Source: Mastacembelus armatus (Eukaryota > Chordata > Actinopteri > Synbranchiformes > Mastacembelidae). Taken from it: a stretch of 64,000 bases of DNA. Below, piece after piece: positions 10,670 to 22,862 of this stretch (position 1 is its first letter; every line of letters starts with the position of its first letter). The notes under the pieces are model-generated. The model saw nothing but the letters and a program-made list of their open reading frames with translations. It was not told the DNA's origin and made no database searches. The stretch is taken from the NCBI RefSeq assembly GCF_900324485.2, contig NW_022872922.1, positions 1 to 64,000 of the forward strand, in the 5' to 3' direction. The position numbers were made by a program, and so were the translations under genes.

Positions 10670-13600
10670 GTGGGGACCGGGATGCAGAGACTCAGTCTAA
10701 AACGCTTCTCTGCAGTTTCCTTAGAGCCGCCGCCCCCTTCAAACCACATAGAGACTGTGTCTGCCCCTCGAACATATAAATCAAACAAATCAGAAGTTAA
10801 CAGAAGAGGAGTTATTCATAAAAACTTAATAAAAATTAAGACCACTCCTTTTATTGAACAGAAAAACAGAACTGTCAAATGTGGATTATTAAATATTAGG
10901 TCCCTTTCTTCTAAATCTCTGTTAGTAAATGATTTGATAACTGATCACCAAATTGACCTACTTTATCTTACTGAAACCTGGTTACAGCAGGATGAATATG
11001 TCAGTCTGAATGAATCAACCCCCCTCAGTCATAAAAATTATCATGTTCCTCGAAGCACAGGTCGAGGTGGAGGAGTAGCTGCAATCTTCCAGTCAAACTT
11101 ATTATTAAACTTTCATCCTCAGAACAGTTATAACTCATTTGAGAGCCTCACTCTTAGTCTCTCACATACAAACTGGAAAACACAAAAACCAGTTCTACTT
11201 GTCATTTTGTACCGTCCACCTGTTCCTTACTCAGAGTTTTTAACTGAATTCCCTGACTTCCTGTCTGATTTAGTGCTTAGATCAGATAAAGTCATTATAG
11301 TGGGAGATTTTAACATTCATGTAGATGTTGAAAATAACAGCCTCAGCATTGCATTTAATTCTATATTAGATTCAATTGGTTTCATTCAAAACGTTAATAA
11401 ACCCACCCACTGTTTCAATCACACCCTTGATCTTGTTCTGACCTATGGCATCGAAATTGAACATCTAATAATTTTCCCCCCAAATCCTGTTTTGTCAGAT
11501 CATTCTTTAATAACTTTCGAATTTAAAATGATGGATCATGCAGCGTCTGGAAGAAAATTCCACTACAGCAGATGTTTATCCGACAACGCTGTTAATAAAT
11601 TTAAGAAAATGATTCCATCTTTATTTGCATCTATGCCAAGTATAAACATAATGGAGGGCAGCTGCCTTAATCCTACTCCCTACCAAATTGATCATGTTGT
11701 TGACAGCGCTGTAACCTCACTGCGTGAAACGCTTGATTCTGTAGCCCCTCTGAAAAAGAAGTTAGTGATTCAGAGAAGACTAGCCCCATGGTATAATTTA
11801 CATGTTCGTACCTTAAAGCAGGCATCACGAAGGCTGGAAAGGAAGTGGCGTTCCACAAACTTAGAGGAAATTTTTCTAGCCTGGAAAAACAGTCTACTAA
11901 CATATAAAAAAGCTCTCCGTAAAGCCAGAACTGCATACTATTCATCACTAATAGAGGAAAATAAGAACAATCCCAGGTTTCTTTTCAGCACTGTAGCCAG
12001 GCTGACAAAAAGTCACAGCTCCGTTGAGCCCAGTGTTCCCTTAGCTCTCAGCAGTGATGAATTTATGAGTTTCTTTACAAATAAAATCACAACTATTAGA
12101 GATAAAATTCAGCAGATGCTTCCTATACCTGCAATAAATGAATCTTTTACTACAGTAGCTCTTGAATCATCTGTAGGACCTCAGTTATGTTTAGACTGCT
12201 TCTCTCCTATAGATCTCTCTGAATTTACATCAGTAGTTGCTTCATCGAAATCATCAACGTGTCTCTTGGACCCCATCCCGACTAGACTGCTTAAAGGCAC
12301 CCTGCCATTAATGAACTCATCTTTATTGGACTTGGTAAATTTATCTCTAGTATCAGGCTACGTACCACAGGCCTTTAAGACTGCAGTAATCAAACCTTTA
12401 CTCAAAAAGCCTAGTCTTGATCCAGGTGTCTTGGCTAATTATAGACCAATATCCAACCTGCCATTTATTTCTAAAATCCTAGAAAAAGCTGTTGCTAAGC
12501 AGCTATCAGACCACTTACACAGGAATGAACTATTTGAAGATTTCCAATCAGGATTTAGAGCACATCATAGTACAGAAACAGCACTGTTGAAAGTTACCAA
12601 CGATCTTCTCTTAGCCTCAGATAATGGACTTGTTTCGATACTTGTCCTCCTAGACCTTAGTGCAGCATTCGACACCATTGACCACAACATCTTATTACAG
12701 AGACTGGAGCATGTGATTGGTATCAGAGGAACAGCGTTAAAGTGGTTCCAATCCTATTTATCGGACAGATTCCAGTTTGTTCATGTCCATGATGAACCTT
12801 CCACACGAACAAAAGTTAGTTATGGAGTTCCACAAGGTTCTGTGCTAGGACCGATTCTGTTCACCCTGTACATGCTTCCTTTAGGATATATCATTAGGAA
12901 GCACTCTATTAATTACCACTGCTATGCGGATGACACTCAGTTATATCTATCTATTAAACCTGTTAACACAAACCAGTTAACCAGACTTCAAGCCTGTCTA
13001 ACTGACATAAAGGCTTGGATGACCAGTAACTTTTTACTTTTAAACTCGGAGAAAACAGAAGTCATTATATTTGGGCCTAAAAATCTCAGAAATAACTTTT
13101 CTAAAATTATAGCTACTCTAGATGGCATAGCCCTGGCCTCCAGCACTACTGTAAAAAACCTTGGAGTTATTTTTGACCAGGACATGTCCTTTAACTCACA
13201 CATAAAACAAATTTCTAGAACTGCATTCTTTCACCTGCGCAACATTTCCAAAATTAGGAACATCCTGTCTCAAAATGATGCAGAAAAACTAGTCCATGCG
13301 TTTGTTTCCTCAAGGCTAGATTACTGTAACTCATTACTATCTGGATGTCCTAATATCTTAATAAAAAGCCTCCAATTAATCCAGAATGCCGCAGCCAGAG
13401 TCCTGACAGGAACTAGCAAGAGAGATCATATTTCTCCTATATTGGCTTCTCTTCATTGGCTCCCTGTAAAATATAGAATAGAATTTAAAATCCTTCTTCT
13501 CACATACAAATCCCTTCATAATCAAGCTCCTTCATACCTTAAAGACCTCATAGTACCATATTATCCCAATAGACCACTTCGCTCTCAGAGTGCTGGCCTA

Positions 13601-13765
13601 CTTGTGGTTCCCAGAGTTCTCAAAAGCAGAATGGGAGGCAGAGCCTTTAGCTATCAAGCTCCTCTCCTGTGGAACCAGCTCTCAGCCTGGGTTCAGGAGG
13701 CAGACACTCTCTGTACTTTTAAGGCTAGACTTAAAACCTTCCTCTTTGACAAAGCATATAGTTAG
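10670..13765 (+). CDS. L2 LINE ORF2, intact 1031-codon endonuclease-reverse transcriptase
   Basis: An uninterrupted frame with every expected block. APE-type endonuclease covers about residues 65-290: [32 protein letters not shown] near residue 212, SDHSLITF near 277. Reverse transcriptase covers about 600-800: [72 protein letters not shown] near 751. The C-terminal [12 protein letters not shown] block and a hydrophobic tail follow. The start at 10670 is the first in-frame ATG after the ORF1 remnant; a later start is possible since conserved sequence begins near residue 65. About 1000 residues is the usual size for the clade. The protein could be functional in sequence, but the copy lacks its 5' UTR and ORF1, so expression would need outside transcription. 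Confidence 0.88.
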   Translation: MGTGMQRLSLKRFSAVSLEPPPPSNHIETVSAPRTYKSNKSEVNRRGVIHKNLIKIKTTPFIEQKNRTVKCGLLNIRSLSSKSLLVNDLITDHQIDLLYLTETWLQQDEYVSLNESTPLSHKNYHVPRSTGRGGGVAAIFQSNLLLNFHPQNSYNSFESLTLSLSHTNWKTQKPVLLVILYRPPVPYSEFLTEFPDFLSDLVLRSDKVIIVGDFNIHVDVENNSLSIAFNSILDSIGFIQNVNKPTHCFNHTLDLVLTYGIEIEHLIIFPPNPVLSDHSLITFEFKMMDHAASGRKFHYSRCLSDNAVNKFKKMIPSLFASMPSINIMEGSCLNPTPYQIDHVVDSAVTSLRETLDSVAPLKKKLVIQRRLAPWYNLHVRTLKQASRRLERKWRSTNLEEIFLAWKNSLLTYKKALRKARTAYYSSLIEENKNNPRFLFSTVARLTKSHSSVEPSVPLALSSDEFMSFFTNKITTIRDKIQQMLPIPAINESFTTVALESSVGPQLCLDCFSPIDLSEFTSVVASSKSSTCLLDPIPTRLLKGTLPLMNSSLLDLVNLSLVSGYVPQAFKTAVIKPLLKKPSLDPGVLANYRPISNLPFISKILEKAVAKQLSDHLHRNELFEDFQSGFRAHHSTETALLKVTNDLLLASDNGLVSILVLLDLSAAFDTIDHNILLQRLEHVIGIRGTALKWFQSYLSDRFQFVHVHDEPSTRTKVSYGVPQGSVLGPILFTLYMLPLGYIIRKHSINYHCYADDTQLYLSIKPVNTNQLTRLQACLTDIKAWMTSNFLLLNSEKTEVIIFGPKNLRNNFSKIIATLDGIALASSTTVKNLGVIFDQDMSFNSHIKQISRTAFFHLRNISKIRNILSQNDAEKLVHAFVSSRLDYCNSLLSGCPNILIKSLQLIQNAAARVLTGTSKRDHISPILASLHWLPVKYRIEFKILLLTYKSLHNQAPSYLKDLIVPYYPNRPLRSQSAGLLVVPRVLKSRMGGRAFSYQAPLLWNQLSAWVQEADTLCTFKARLKTFLFDKAYS

Positions 13766-14339
13766 GGCTGGCTTCAGGCAACCCTGAACCATCCCTTAGT
13801 TAGTTATGCTGCTATAGGCCTAGACTGCCCGAGGACCATCGGTGCACTGAGCTCCCCTACCCTACCCCCCCCCCCTTCTCTCCCACCTCATGTATATTCC
13901 ACCATTGAATGTTACTAACCTTGTGCTCTCTCTCTCCCCTAGTTTGTGCTCTCTCCCTCCCTCTCTCTCTCTCTCTCTCTGTACCTTCTGCAGGTGTCCC
14001 TGGTCCTGGAGCTGTTTATCGCTGATGTGCAGTTACTGGCCCCACCAACTTGCAGTGTCTATTTGTTGTTTATTTTTGCTGTTCTTTTCTCTCTGCTCTA
14101 TCCACTCACCCCAACCGGTCGAGGCAGATGGCCGCCCAAACTGAGCCCGGTTCTGCTGGAGGTTTTTTTCTTCCGTTAAAGGGAGTTTTTTTCCTCTCCA
14201 CTGTCGCCAAGTGCTTGCTCATAAGGGAATTGTTGGGTTTTTAGTTTTAGTTTTTGTAAAGTGCCTTGAGATGATTTGTATTGTGATTTGGCGCTATACA
14301 AATAAAATTGAGATAAATTGAGAAATTGAGATTTTGAAA

Positions 14340-14733
14340 GAGACTTTGTGTTACAGACTGATGCCTCAGATAGAGGTTTGGGGGCAGTCCTTCTGCAGGA
14401 AATAGAAGGCAATCTACATCCTGTGGCTTATATCAGCCGGAAGCTGTTCTCGAGGGAGGTGCGGTATTCCACGGTGGAGAAGGAAGCCCTCGCCATTAAA
14501 TGGGCATTGGATTCCTTGAAATATTATCTATTGGGACGAGACTTTATTCTCCAGACGGACCATAAGGCTTTGAGGTGGTTGGACCAGATGAAAAACACCA
14601 ATGGGAGGATCACACGTTGGTACCTGGCTATGCAACCCTTCAGGTTCTCCATCCAGTATGTTCCGGGCAGGACTAATGTGATGGCAGACTACTTGTCTCG
14701 CTGTCCTAGCGAGACTTTTGAAGAGGGGGGGTG
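14340..14733 (+). pseudogene. Gypsy RNase H region and polypurine tract (fossil)
   Basis: RNase H blocks follow directly after the L2 insertion: LQTDASDRGLGAVLLQ, YSTVEKEALAIKWALDSLKY, LQTDHKALRWL and PGRTNVMADYLSR. A short purine-rich tract (about 14720-14731) abuts the 3' LTR and would have primed plus-strand DNA synthesis. It is separated from the reverse transcriptase only by the LINE. Confidence 0.85.
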
Positions 14734-15316
14734 TGTGATGGCCTCAGCTTTGGCCATCCCATGAAGTAACTACTCACCGTTTTGTGGACCCTGGGGCGTC
14801 ATCCAAAGGATTGGACTGAGTTCTTGGGGAGGTTGAAATACTGTTTGCCCCAATTGGACTATACCAATGGCTGCCCCAGGAGGAGGGGGAGGTCTATAAG
14901 GGAGATGTTTAATTTGATTTATATAGTTATTTTGGAATATTATTTGTTATGTTAATTTTGTGTATTTATTAATAAGAATTAAGTTTAGAAATTATTTGTT
15001 TAGAGTTTATTTGTGAATTATTTAGTAGTTGTCTTGTGTTTATTCCCCTGTGTGTTGTGTATTGGTTTGGCCAGCCAGTATATATGTTCCCCTGTGTGTC
15101 AATTTGGGTTGGGTCATTTTTGGTTTGTTAGTTTGGGGTCTAAGATGTTTAGTTAATAGTTTTTCTGAGTTGAGTTATCCTGTGTTGACCTCTTTTAGAG
15201 CTCTTTAGTTAGTAATTCGTTATTTTTGTATTTGCCTAAGTTTTTTAAGGGTGAATAAATCCCCTTTGTTTTGAAAAATTCCTGGCATCCTGTGTCTGCC
15301 TGCACGGACCTTCACA
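14734..15316 (+). repeat. 3' LTR of the Gypsy element
   Basis: 583 bases, TGTGATGG to TTCACA, uninterrupted, followed by the ATCAT target duplication (15317-15321). It shows the exact LTR sequence across the point where the 5' LTR carries a LINE, so it serves as the empty-site reference. An AATAAA lies near 15255. Confidence 0.9.
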
Positions 15317-15321
15317 ATCAT

Positions 15322-17866
15322 GAGACCAAAGACATGTTGCATGTGTCTGTTTTCATGGAGGACCATGAGTTTGTGTGAACATGGATAAACCTCCAGGCAG
15401 CACCGATTCAATCTGGTCTCTGGACTTTAAAGGATTCAAGAGATCTGATTAGACTCATGTCAGGACTTCCTGTGGGGCCTTAAACACCACCTCACCGTTA
15501 AGACGCTGAATCAAATCAATGTCAGTTTGTGTCCCCAGCTGATTTACACACAATATGTTTCTTATGGATGGATATTCACAGCCAGATGCCAAAACCTGTG
15601 CAGCTCTGAGTTCTACCAAGATTTCAACTCTACTGGTCTAAAAACAGGTGATGAAAGGGGGCAGGTCAATGTGCACCTCATGTCATGAAGCTAACAGAGA
15701 TCTTTGACTGAAGGTCAACCACTAATTCCCACTGGAAAAGTAGATGAGACCATCAATGACATGTTTCTGCAGCATTTTCCACAGAGTTTCTGTGAAGTGA
15801 GATTAAAGCTGCAGCATCATTTCCTGTAGCTAACAGCTAATAATAATGGAGGAGGCTCATTGGAGAGAGCCATGTGTTTCATTTGAATCACAGGGAGAGT
15901 TAGGACTCTGTTCACTTTCAGCTCATTCCAAATGTTCAGATTTAACATGCAGACATGCTCCATCTTCAGACTAACATATTGGAATGAGTAGAACTGAAAT
16001 ATAGAGAAACAAGATTCAAGTCCCAGGTGTCTGCACTGGAGCTGTAACAAACACTAAATAATGTCGTTCTAGGAAATATTTGCATTTGTATTGATTTGTT
16101 TGAACAATAAATGGATCATATGAAGGTTTAAAAGACACAAGAATAGAAAAAGATTTGTACAGTGAAGATCAAAAACTCCAGAGGTTTTATCATCACGTCT
16201 CAACATGAGGATTTTCAAAATCCAACCAATAAAAAGAAACAACATGAGACATGAATAAATGTCAAAGATTATGTTGTTGCAAACTTGTCCAGTCAGATCA
16301 GATTGAAAAATCTCCAATGATTCTTTATTGTAGCTACTTCACTGCACTGGTTTATGTGTGTATTGAATAATTCAACTGGAAACAATCATTGGAAAGTCTG
16401 AGACACCAAATCAGGCTGATTCAGACATTTGGAGATAAACTACATGTGAAATATACATGAAGATCAAAAATGATCCCAATATTTAGTTTGGAAAATAAAG
16501 GAGCTGAGTGTTCAGTTCATCTACTTAGAGCAACTCTCACTAATCTTTTCTGGAAACATCCTTGGAAGTTAGGAAACAATTTGTTGAACCAACCTGTTGA
16601 TTTTGTTGATGATGTTATTCCAGTTTCCATGATATTTCATCTTAGTTTGGCATCAGACTTTTTCCTGATGACGTCTGAGAAAGTGGATTATTCCTAAAGT
16701 AAAGACAATCATTAGATTGACAGGAAATATTACACACTTCAATTTACTGAGACTGAAGAAAAATCTATTCCATTTACACAACTGAGACATTTTTCTAGTT
16801 CACCATTTGTGCTGTTCACTTCCCAAATCCACAGTTTGGAAAATGGAAAAAACTAGAACATCATGCATAAAGTAAATGTAGGTGAAGGAGCAGGAGCCAT
16901 GTGATGAATAAGAACGGGCCCTTTTGGTACCACACAGGAAATATCAGCAGTATATTAGTGTTCACATCAGTCAGACTCTGGTCATATTCTGGTCTTTGCT
17001 GCCCTCTAGTGGATCCTGTCAGCTGTGAGAACTACAAGGTGACACTTCATCACCACAGTGCTACAGCAGAGGACAGGACAGGACTGATCCAGTGAGGGGG
17101 GTTAGGTCAGGACTGGGATTCACAACATTTTATAATATAACACAGTTATAATGAATAACTGTATTTATACTGCACCCCTATAAAGGCTAACTGTGGACAG
17201 TGTATGTTTGTTTCACATGTTGAAAAGTCAGGGTAGGCCTTAAAAAAACTAAGGCCACTGATCACCTTCAAACTCTGAAGTTGATGAAGTTAAAAGTGGA
17301 ACGTTTTAAGAGCTAAAACGTGGATTACATCCTACAGGTTCCTTTGGACTGCAGTTAAATGAAATGTTTTTTTAAGTCCATTAGAACCTTCTCAGACTTA
17401 ATGTGACTCTGCCAGAGGATGAAGTTCACACAACAAAAACACACAATTGTATGTTAATGGACCTCAGTGTATTTGTTCTTTTATGTTATTGCTTTGAATG
17501 ACACTTGATTACAATTAAACTGAATAAACTCAAAATGACTGGACTCAAAACCTAAAGACTATGTGACAACTGACCACCTCCGCACCAGCCTCACCTGGGC
17601 CCAGTCCCGGATCTCACCAGCTTCCAATGCACTCACTCCCTGTAGCCAGGCTGGGGGCCTCTACATTATCCTCACCACAGGACCAGACTCCATCATGATC
17701 TCTGTCATCTGAAAACCAGGTCAGTGCCAATTGATCAATCAATCCATCTGCAGCTGATCAATATCATAAGTGGGTATCTACAATCAGCCAGCAGATAATA
17801 AGCAGCTCATCAATAGTCAATAGTGAGGAATCAGTCATCAATCAGGACAAACATCCTAAACGTCCA
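15322..17866. other. Anonymous intergenic DNA
   Basis: About 2.5 kb of AT-rich sequence with no credible coding frame, RNA gene or repeat family that I recognise. Short open frames here (15220-15411, 15817-16050, 16069-16317, 16470-16697, 16901-17095) look random. Confidence 0.5.
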
Positions 17867-18029
17867 AAGAAGAAGAAGAAGAAGTACTTTATTAATCCCC
17901 AAGGGGAAATTCAGTTGTTACAGCAGTTATTAAATTAGCGATTATTTAAATTATATTGATTAATAGTAATTCATAAAGTAATTAATAAAGTAATAAAGTA
18001 ATAATAATAAACTGTTTATTTGGGGGGGG

Positions 18030-18062
<33 letters not shown>

Positions 18063-18077
18063 TGTGTGCGTTATTGT

Positions 18078-19844
18078 TTATATTGAGGAATTATAGAGTC
18101 TTATGGCCGTGGACACAAAAGACTTCCTGAATCTTTCAGTCTTGGCTTTAGGGGGAATTAGTCTGTGGCTGAATGAACTTCCCATTCGCCACAGTTCCTC
18201 ATGAAGTGGGTGGGCAGGATTGTCCAATATGGAGTTTATTTTGTCCACCATCCTCCTCTCTGCCACAGCCTCCAGACTGTCCAGTTCCAGTCCAACAACA
18301 GATTTTGCCTTCCTGATTAACTTATTTAGTCTGTTGGCCTCACCAACCTTGATGCCACCTCCCCAGCACACAACTGCAAAGGACAGTTCACTTGCTACTA
18401 CAGACTGATAGAACATCTTCAGTAGCTTGTTGCACACACCAAAAGAACAGAGTCTCCTGAGGAAGAACAGTCTGCTCTGTCCTTTCTTGAAGAGTGCATC
18501 TGTATTGTTTGACCAATCCAGTTTGTTGTTAATGTGGACTCCAAGGTATTTGTAGGATTCCACAATCTCTACTTCGTCTCCAAGGATGGAGACAGGGACT
18601 GGGGTCTTCCTGTTTCTCCTAAAGTCCACCACCAGTTCTCTGGTTTTCTTGATGTTGAGCTTTAGACAGTTGTTGTTACACCAATCAACAAAGCTTTTTA
18701 TCAAGTGTCTGTATTCCTCATCGTTATTATTGTTGATGCATCCAATGATTGAAGAGTCATCAGAGAACTTTTGGAGGTGACAGGTTCCTGAGTTGTAGCG
18801 GACGTCTGAGGTGTAGAGTGTAAACAGGAATGGTGCTAGTACAGTTCCTTGAGGTGCACCGGTGCTGCTCATCACCACATCAGATATGCAGCCATCTAAG
18901 CGAACGAACTGTGGCCGCCCAGTGAGGTAGTCTTTGATCCACTCCACCATGTCTGCGGGAACTTCCATATCCTGCATCTTTGCACTTAGCAGGTGGGGCT
19001 GAATAGTGTTGAAAGCACTTGAAAAGTCAAAAAACATGACTCTCACAGTGTTGCCCTGCCTCTCCAGATGGGAGTATGCTCTGTGCATTAAGAAGATGAT
19101 GGCATCTTCCACTCCGATGTGTTCTTGATATGCAAACTGCAGGGGGTCCAGAAATTCAGACACTTGGGACCTCAGGTGTTGCAGGACCAGTCTCTCAAAC
19201 ACTTTCATGACATGTGATGTTAGCGCTACTGGTCGGAAGTCACTAAGGGTACTGGGATGGGTTCTTTTTGGTAATGGGACAATACAGGAAATTTCCCATA
19301 ACTTAGGCACCTTTTTGAGCCTCAGAGAGAGGTTGAAGAGTTTCTGAAAAACCTCTGCAAGCTGTCCAGCACACACCTTAAGTACTCTGGGACTGATCTC
19401 ATCTGGTCCTTTTGCTTTGTTGGCCTTTAGTTTAGCTAGTTCCTTCCTCACCTGTTCTGTGGCAAAGGCTGGGCCTGTGTATTGTGTTGATGAGGAGTCA
19501 GATGATGAGGGCAGGGGAGGAGTTATTGTAGGTGAGGTATACTTCAATGTTGTATGGCTGCTGATAGAGGAGATGGTATCAGTGGGCAATGGGGAGGCAG
19601 CATTGGTAGAGATGTTGGGTGGGGTGATGCGAAGAGACCCCAAGGCATCAGCTAAGGTGGTGTAGGGAGGAGGGATGGTGTGTGAGGACAATGGATCAGA
19701 GTAAGAAGCAGAGGTGGTGCCAAATCTATTAAAGAACAGGTTAAGTTCATTAGCAAACTTTGAGTCTCCTTCCACAGCAGTGTGCGACTTCTTATAACCA
19801 GTCATTATTTTCATCCCATTCCACACCTCTTTGATATTGTTCAA
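18078..19844 (-). pseudogene. Rex1 reverse transcriptase part of ORF2
   Basis: An open 588-codon frame with LKANKAKGPDEISPRVLK, FRPVALTSHVMKVFERL, VMFFDFSSAFNTIQP, TGAPQGTVLAPFLFTLYTSD, the catalytic KFSDDSSIIG near 18755 (FSDD where many relatives have FADD) and KYLGVHINNKLDW, ending RLYNSSI at 18078. The apparent first codons come from the tail of the inserted L2; true Rex1 sequence starts at NNIKEVWNGM. The frame itself is undamaged, but it is cut off from its endonuclease half by the L2, so I call it a pseudogene. Rex1 is a CR1-superfamily LINE widespread in teleosts. Confidence 0.83.
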
Positions 19845-20192
19845 TTCAATTCAATTCAATTCAATTTTATTTGTATAGCGCCAAATCACAATACAAATCA
19901 TCTCAAGGCACTTTACAAAAACTAAAACTAAAAACCCAACAATTCCCTTATGAGCAAGCACTTGGCGACAGTGGAGAGGAAAAAACTCCCTTTAACGGAA
20001 GAAAAAAAAACCTCCAGCAGAACCGGGCTCAGTTTGGGCGGCCATCTGCCTCGACCGGTTGGGGTGAGTGGATAGAGCAGAGAGAAAAGAACAGCAACAA
20101 TAAACAACAAATAGACACTGCAAGTTGGTGGGGCCAGTAACTGCACATCAGCGATAAACAGCTCCAGGACCAGGGACACCTGCAGAAGGTAC

Positions 20193-20224
<32 letters not shown>

Positions 20225-21699
20225 AGAGAGCACAAACTAGGGTAGAGAGAGAGCACAAGGTTAGTAACATTCAATGGTGGAATATACATGAGGTGGGAGA
20301 GGGGGGGGGGGTTAGGGTAGGGGAGCTCAGTGCACCGATGGTCCTCAGGCAGTCTAGGCCTATAGCAGCATAACTAACTAAGGGATGGTTCAGGGTTGCC
20401 TGAAGCCAGCCCTAACTATATGCTTTGTCAAAGAGGAAGGTTTTAAGTCTAGCCTTAAAAGTACAGAGAGTGTCTGCCTCCTGAACCCAGGCTGAGAGCT
20501 GGTTCCACAGGAGAGGAGCTTGATAGCTAAAGGCTCTGCCTCCCATTCTGCTTTTGAGAACTCTGGGAACCACAAGTAGGCCTGCACTCTGAGAGCGAAG
20601 TGGTCTATTGGGATAATATGGTACTATGAGGTCTTTAAGGTATGAAGGAGCTTGATTATGAAGGGATTTGTATGTGAGAAGAAGGATTTTAAATTCTATT
20701 CTATATTTTACAGGGAGCCAATGAAGAGAAGCCAATATAGGAGAAATATGATCTCTCTTGCTAGTTCGTGTCAGGACTCTGGCTGCGGTATTCTGGATTA
20801 ATTGGAGGCTTTTTATTAAGATATTAGGACATCCAGATAGTAATGAGTTACAGTAATCTAGCCTTGAGGAAACAAATGCATGGACTAGTTTTTCTGCATC
20901 ATTTTGAGACAGGATGTTCCTAATTTTGGAAATGTTGCGCAGGTGAAAGAATGCAGTTCTAGAAATTTGTTTTATGTGTGAGTTAAAGGACATGTCCTGG
21001 TCAAAAATAACTCCAAGGTTTTTTACAGTAGTGCTGGAGGCCAGGGCTATGCCATCTAGAGTAGCTATAATTTTAGAAAAGTTATTTCTGAGATTTTTAG
21101 GCCCAAATATAATGACTTCTGTTTTCTCCGAGTTTAAAAGTAAAAAGTTACTGGTCATCCAAGCCTTTATGTCAGTTAGACAGGCTTGAAGTCTGGTTAA
21201 CTGGTTTGTGTTAACAGGTTTAATAGATAGATATAACTGAGTGTCATCCGCATAGCAGTGGTAATTAATAGAGTGCTTCCTAATGATATATCCTAAAGGA
21301 AGCATGTACAGGGTGAACAGAACCGGTCCTAGCAGAGAACCTTGTGGAACTCCATAACTAACTTTTGTCCGTGTGGAAGGTTCATCATGGACATGAACAA
21401 ACTGGAATCTGTCCGATAAATAGGATTGGAACCACTTTAACGCTGTTCCTCTGATACCAATCACATGCTCCAGTCTCTGTAATAAGATGTTGTGGTCAAT
21501 GGTGTCGAATGCTGCACTAAGGTCTAGGAGGACAAGTATCGAAACAAGTCCATTATCTGAGGCTAAGAGAAGATCGTTGGTAACTTTCAACAGTGCTGTT
21601 TCTGTACTATGATGTGCTCTAAATCCTGATTGGAAATCTTCAAATAGTTCATTCCTGTGTAAGTGGTCTGATAGCTGCTTAGCAACAGCTTTTTCTAGG
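19843..21699 (-). mobile_element. L2 fragment inserted in Rex1
   Basis: The 3' 1.86 kb of an L2 (same subfamily as 10377-14330), minus strand. It runs from the reverse transcriptase block [14 protein letters not shown] to the 3' tail with (ATTGA)n repeats at 19843-19865. An open frame at 20412-21590 (392 codons) keeps [36 protein letters not shown] and [12 protein letters not shown]. The 7-bp target duplication ATTGTTC (19836-19842, 21700-21706) shows clean insertion into Rex1. The part right of about 20312 belongs to the tandem duplication. Confidence 0.87.
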
Positions 21700-21706
21700 A
21701 TTGTTC

Positions 21707-22190
21707 TGTCTCAACTTGTGCTCTACTCTGTCTCTGTAGAGCTGCTTTGCCTCCCTCAGCTTCCTCTTGAGTTCCTTCTGTGCGGCTCGGAGTTCCTCCT
21801 TGTCTCTCGCCATGAATGCCCTCTTCTTCTTATTGAGGAGGCCTTTAATGTCCTTATTTATCCATGGCTTATTATTGGGGAAACAAACGAACTTTTTTGG
21901 ACGAAACAATATTGTCCTCACAGAAGTGGATGTAATCTGTGATGCAGTGAGAGATAACTTCGATGTCCTCACCATGAGCGTCCATGAAAAGGTCCCAGTT
22001 TGTAACCCTGAAGCACTCCTGCAGGGCCTCCTCAGCATCCTTTGACCAAACTCTCACATACCTCTTGGTAGCAGACTGTTGTCTTACTACAGGCTTGTAT
22101 GTTGGTACTAAATATATTAAGTTGTGGTCTGATCCACCAAGTGGGGGTAGGGCTGAAGAGCTATATGCCTCCTTCACATTGGCATAAAGG
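21707..22190 (-). pseudogene. Rex1 endonuclease end and linker
   Basis: The minus-strand translation carries the last endonuclease block (GGSDHNLIYLVPTYKP), then a helical linker rich in Lys/Arg (NKPWINKDIKGLL, RDKEELRAAQKELKRKLREA). This is the part of Rex1 ORF2 that should precede the reverse transcriptase at 18078-19835. A one-base difference near 21892-21897 breaks the frame here, while the duplicated copy at 28882-29371 is open, so one of the two may be a sequencing slip in a T run. Confidence 0.78.
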
Positions 22191-22862
22191 AGAGGAGAAT
22201 AAAATGCAAAGAGAATCAAGAATAAATGGAGAATAAATGTCATAAAACAGTTCATGTGTAGCAACAAAATGGAAAGACAATGAAAAAGTTTCTTAAAAGG
22301 TGAAAGAAGAAAATCTGTGAAAGAAGCTTTTGGTCGTCTACAACCAGATGATCAGTGAAGTCGTCATTCAGCAAATTTCCACTGTCCTTCAGCTCGACTC
22401 AGTCGGACCACAACCCAAACAAGCAAAGGCAAAATGAATCTGGTCTTTGTTTTTCCTCTAAAACTGGTTCTGACCTCAAAACTAGGACTGGATCAGATTT
22501 CTAGTCCAAACCCAGATTAAAGTGATTCTCCACAGATTTGATTCATTAACATGATCAAATGATAAAGATGGTTTTTCACTGATGAGCCAAAACACTGTAG
22601 ATGCTCACAGATGAAGTGTAACACTGATTCTCTCATAACGACACGTCCAACACAAACACTGAAGCATTAAATGATTCAACACAAGTTTTCACTTTCTCTG
22701 CAGTTCATGACCCCGCTCTGACCTCGAGCCTCTACTACCTCTGGATATGCAAGATTCAGAATTATTAGAAATGATGGGAGGAAGTTCATCTGTTGAGGAT
22801 CAAGTCCAACAGCAAAGTGACCACATGCAAATTTAACCCAATTTACACCCCCCCTCCCCCCC
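22191..22862. other. Anonymous segment between Rex1 and a small DNA element
   Basis: No gene or recognised repeat. It ends in a C-rich/T-rich tract (about 22847-22869). Recurs at 29372-30045 in copy 2. Confidence 0.5.

Larger units (their letters stand above)
10377..14330 (+). mobile_element. L2-clade LINE, 5'-truncated, sense insertion in Gypsy pol
   Basis: A 3.95-kb L2-clade element starts inside the esterase-like part of ORF1. It keeps all of ORF2 (10670-13765) and a long 3' UTR with a (CT)n tract near 13962-13980. The 3' end is the fish L2 tail (GTAAAGTGCCTTGAGATGAT, then GGCGCTATACAAATAAAATTG) plus short imperfect ATTGAGA-type repeats. Target-site overlap is only about 3 bp. It is the same subfamily as the copies at 19843-21699, 27495-28881 and 53346-54195. 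It entered the Gypsy pol region after the Gypsy had inserted. Confidence 0.85.
858..15316 (+). mobile_element. Gmr1-type Ty3/Gypsy LTR retrotransposon fossil, hosting two LINE insertions
   Basis: Two near-identical LTRs beginning TGTGATGG and ending TTCACA bound the element. The 5-bp target duplication ATCAT lies at 853-857 and 15317-15321. Without two inserted LINEs (1131-5916 and about 10377-14330) the element is about 5.7 kb. Parts in order are gag, aspartic protease, integrase, reverse transcriptase and RNase H. Integrase ahead of reverse transcriptase is the known hallmark of the deuterostome Gmr1-like Gypsy group. The LTRs differ by about three substitutions and one small indel over about 583 bases, so insertion was recent. 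The coding region is broken by the LINE in pol plus about two other interruptions. No envelope gene is seen. Confidence 0.88.
17867..22190 (-). mobile_element. Rex1 LINE, minus strand, split by an L2 insertion
   Basis: The 3' end is at the left: an (AAG)n tract at 17867-17883 next to TACTTTATTAATCCCCAAGG, the sequence I associate with Rex1 ends. Rex1 sequence occupies 17867-19835 (3' UTR and reverse transcriptase) and 21707-22190 (end of endonuclease plus linker). An L2 fragment sits between them with ATTGTTC target duplications at 19836-19842 and 21700-21706. The element is 5'-truncated within the endonuclease. It is plainly older than the L2 it contains. Confidence 0.8.

Noticed and set aside
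858-15316. An envelope gene in the Gypsy element
   Set aside because: Only gag and pol parts were found; RNase H is followed directly by the polypurine tract and LTR.
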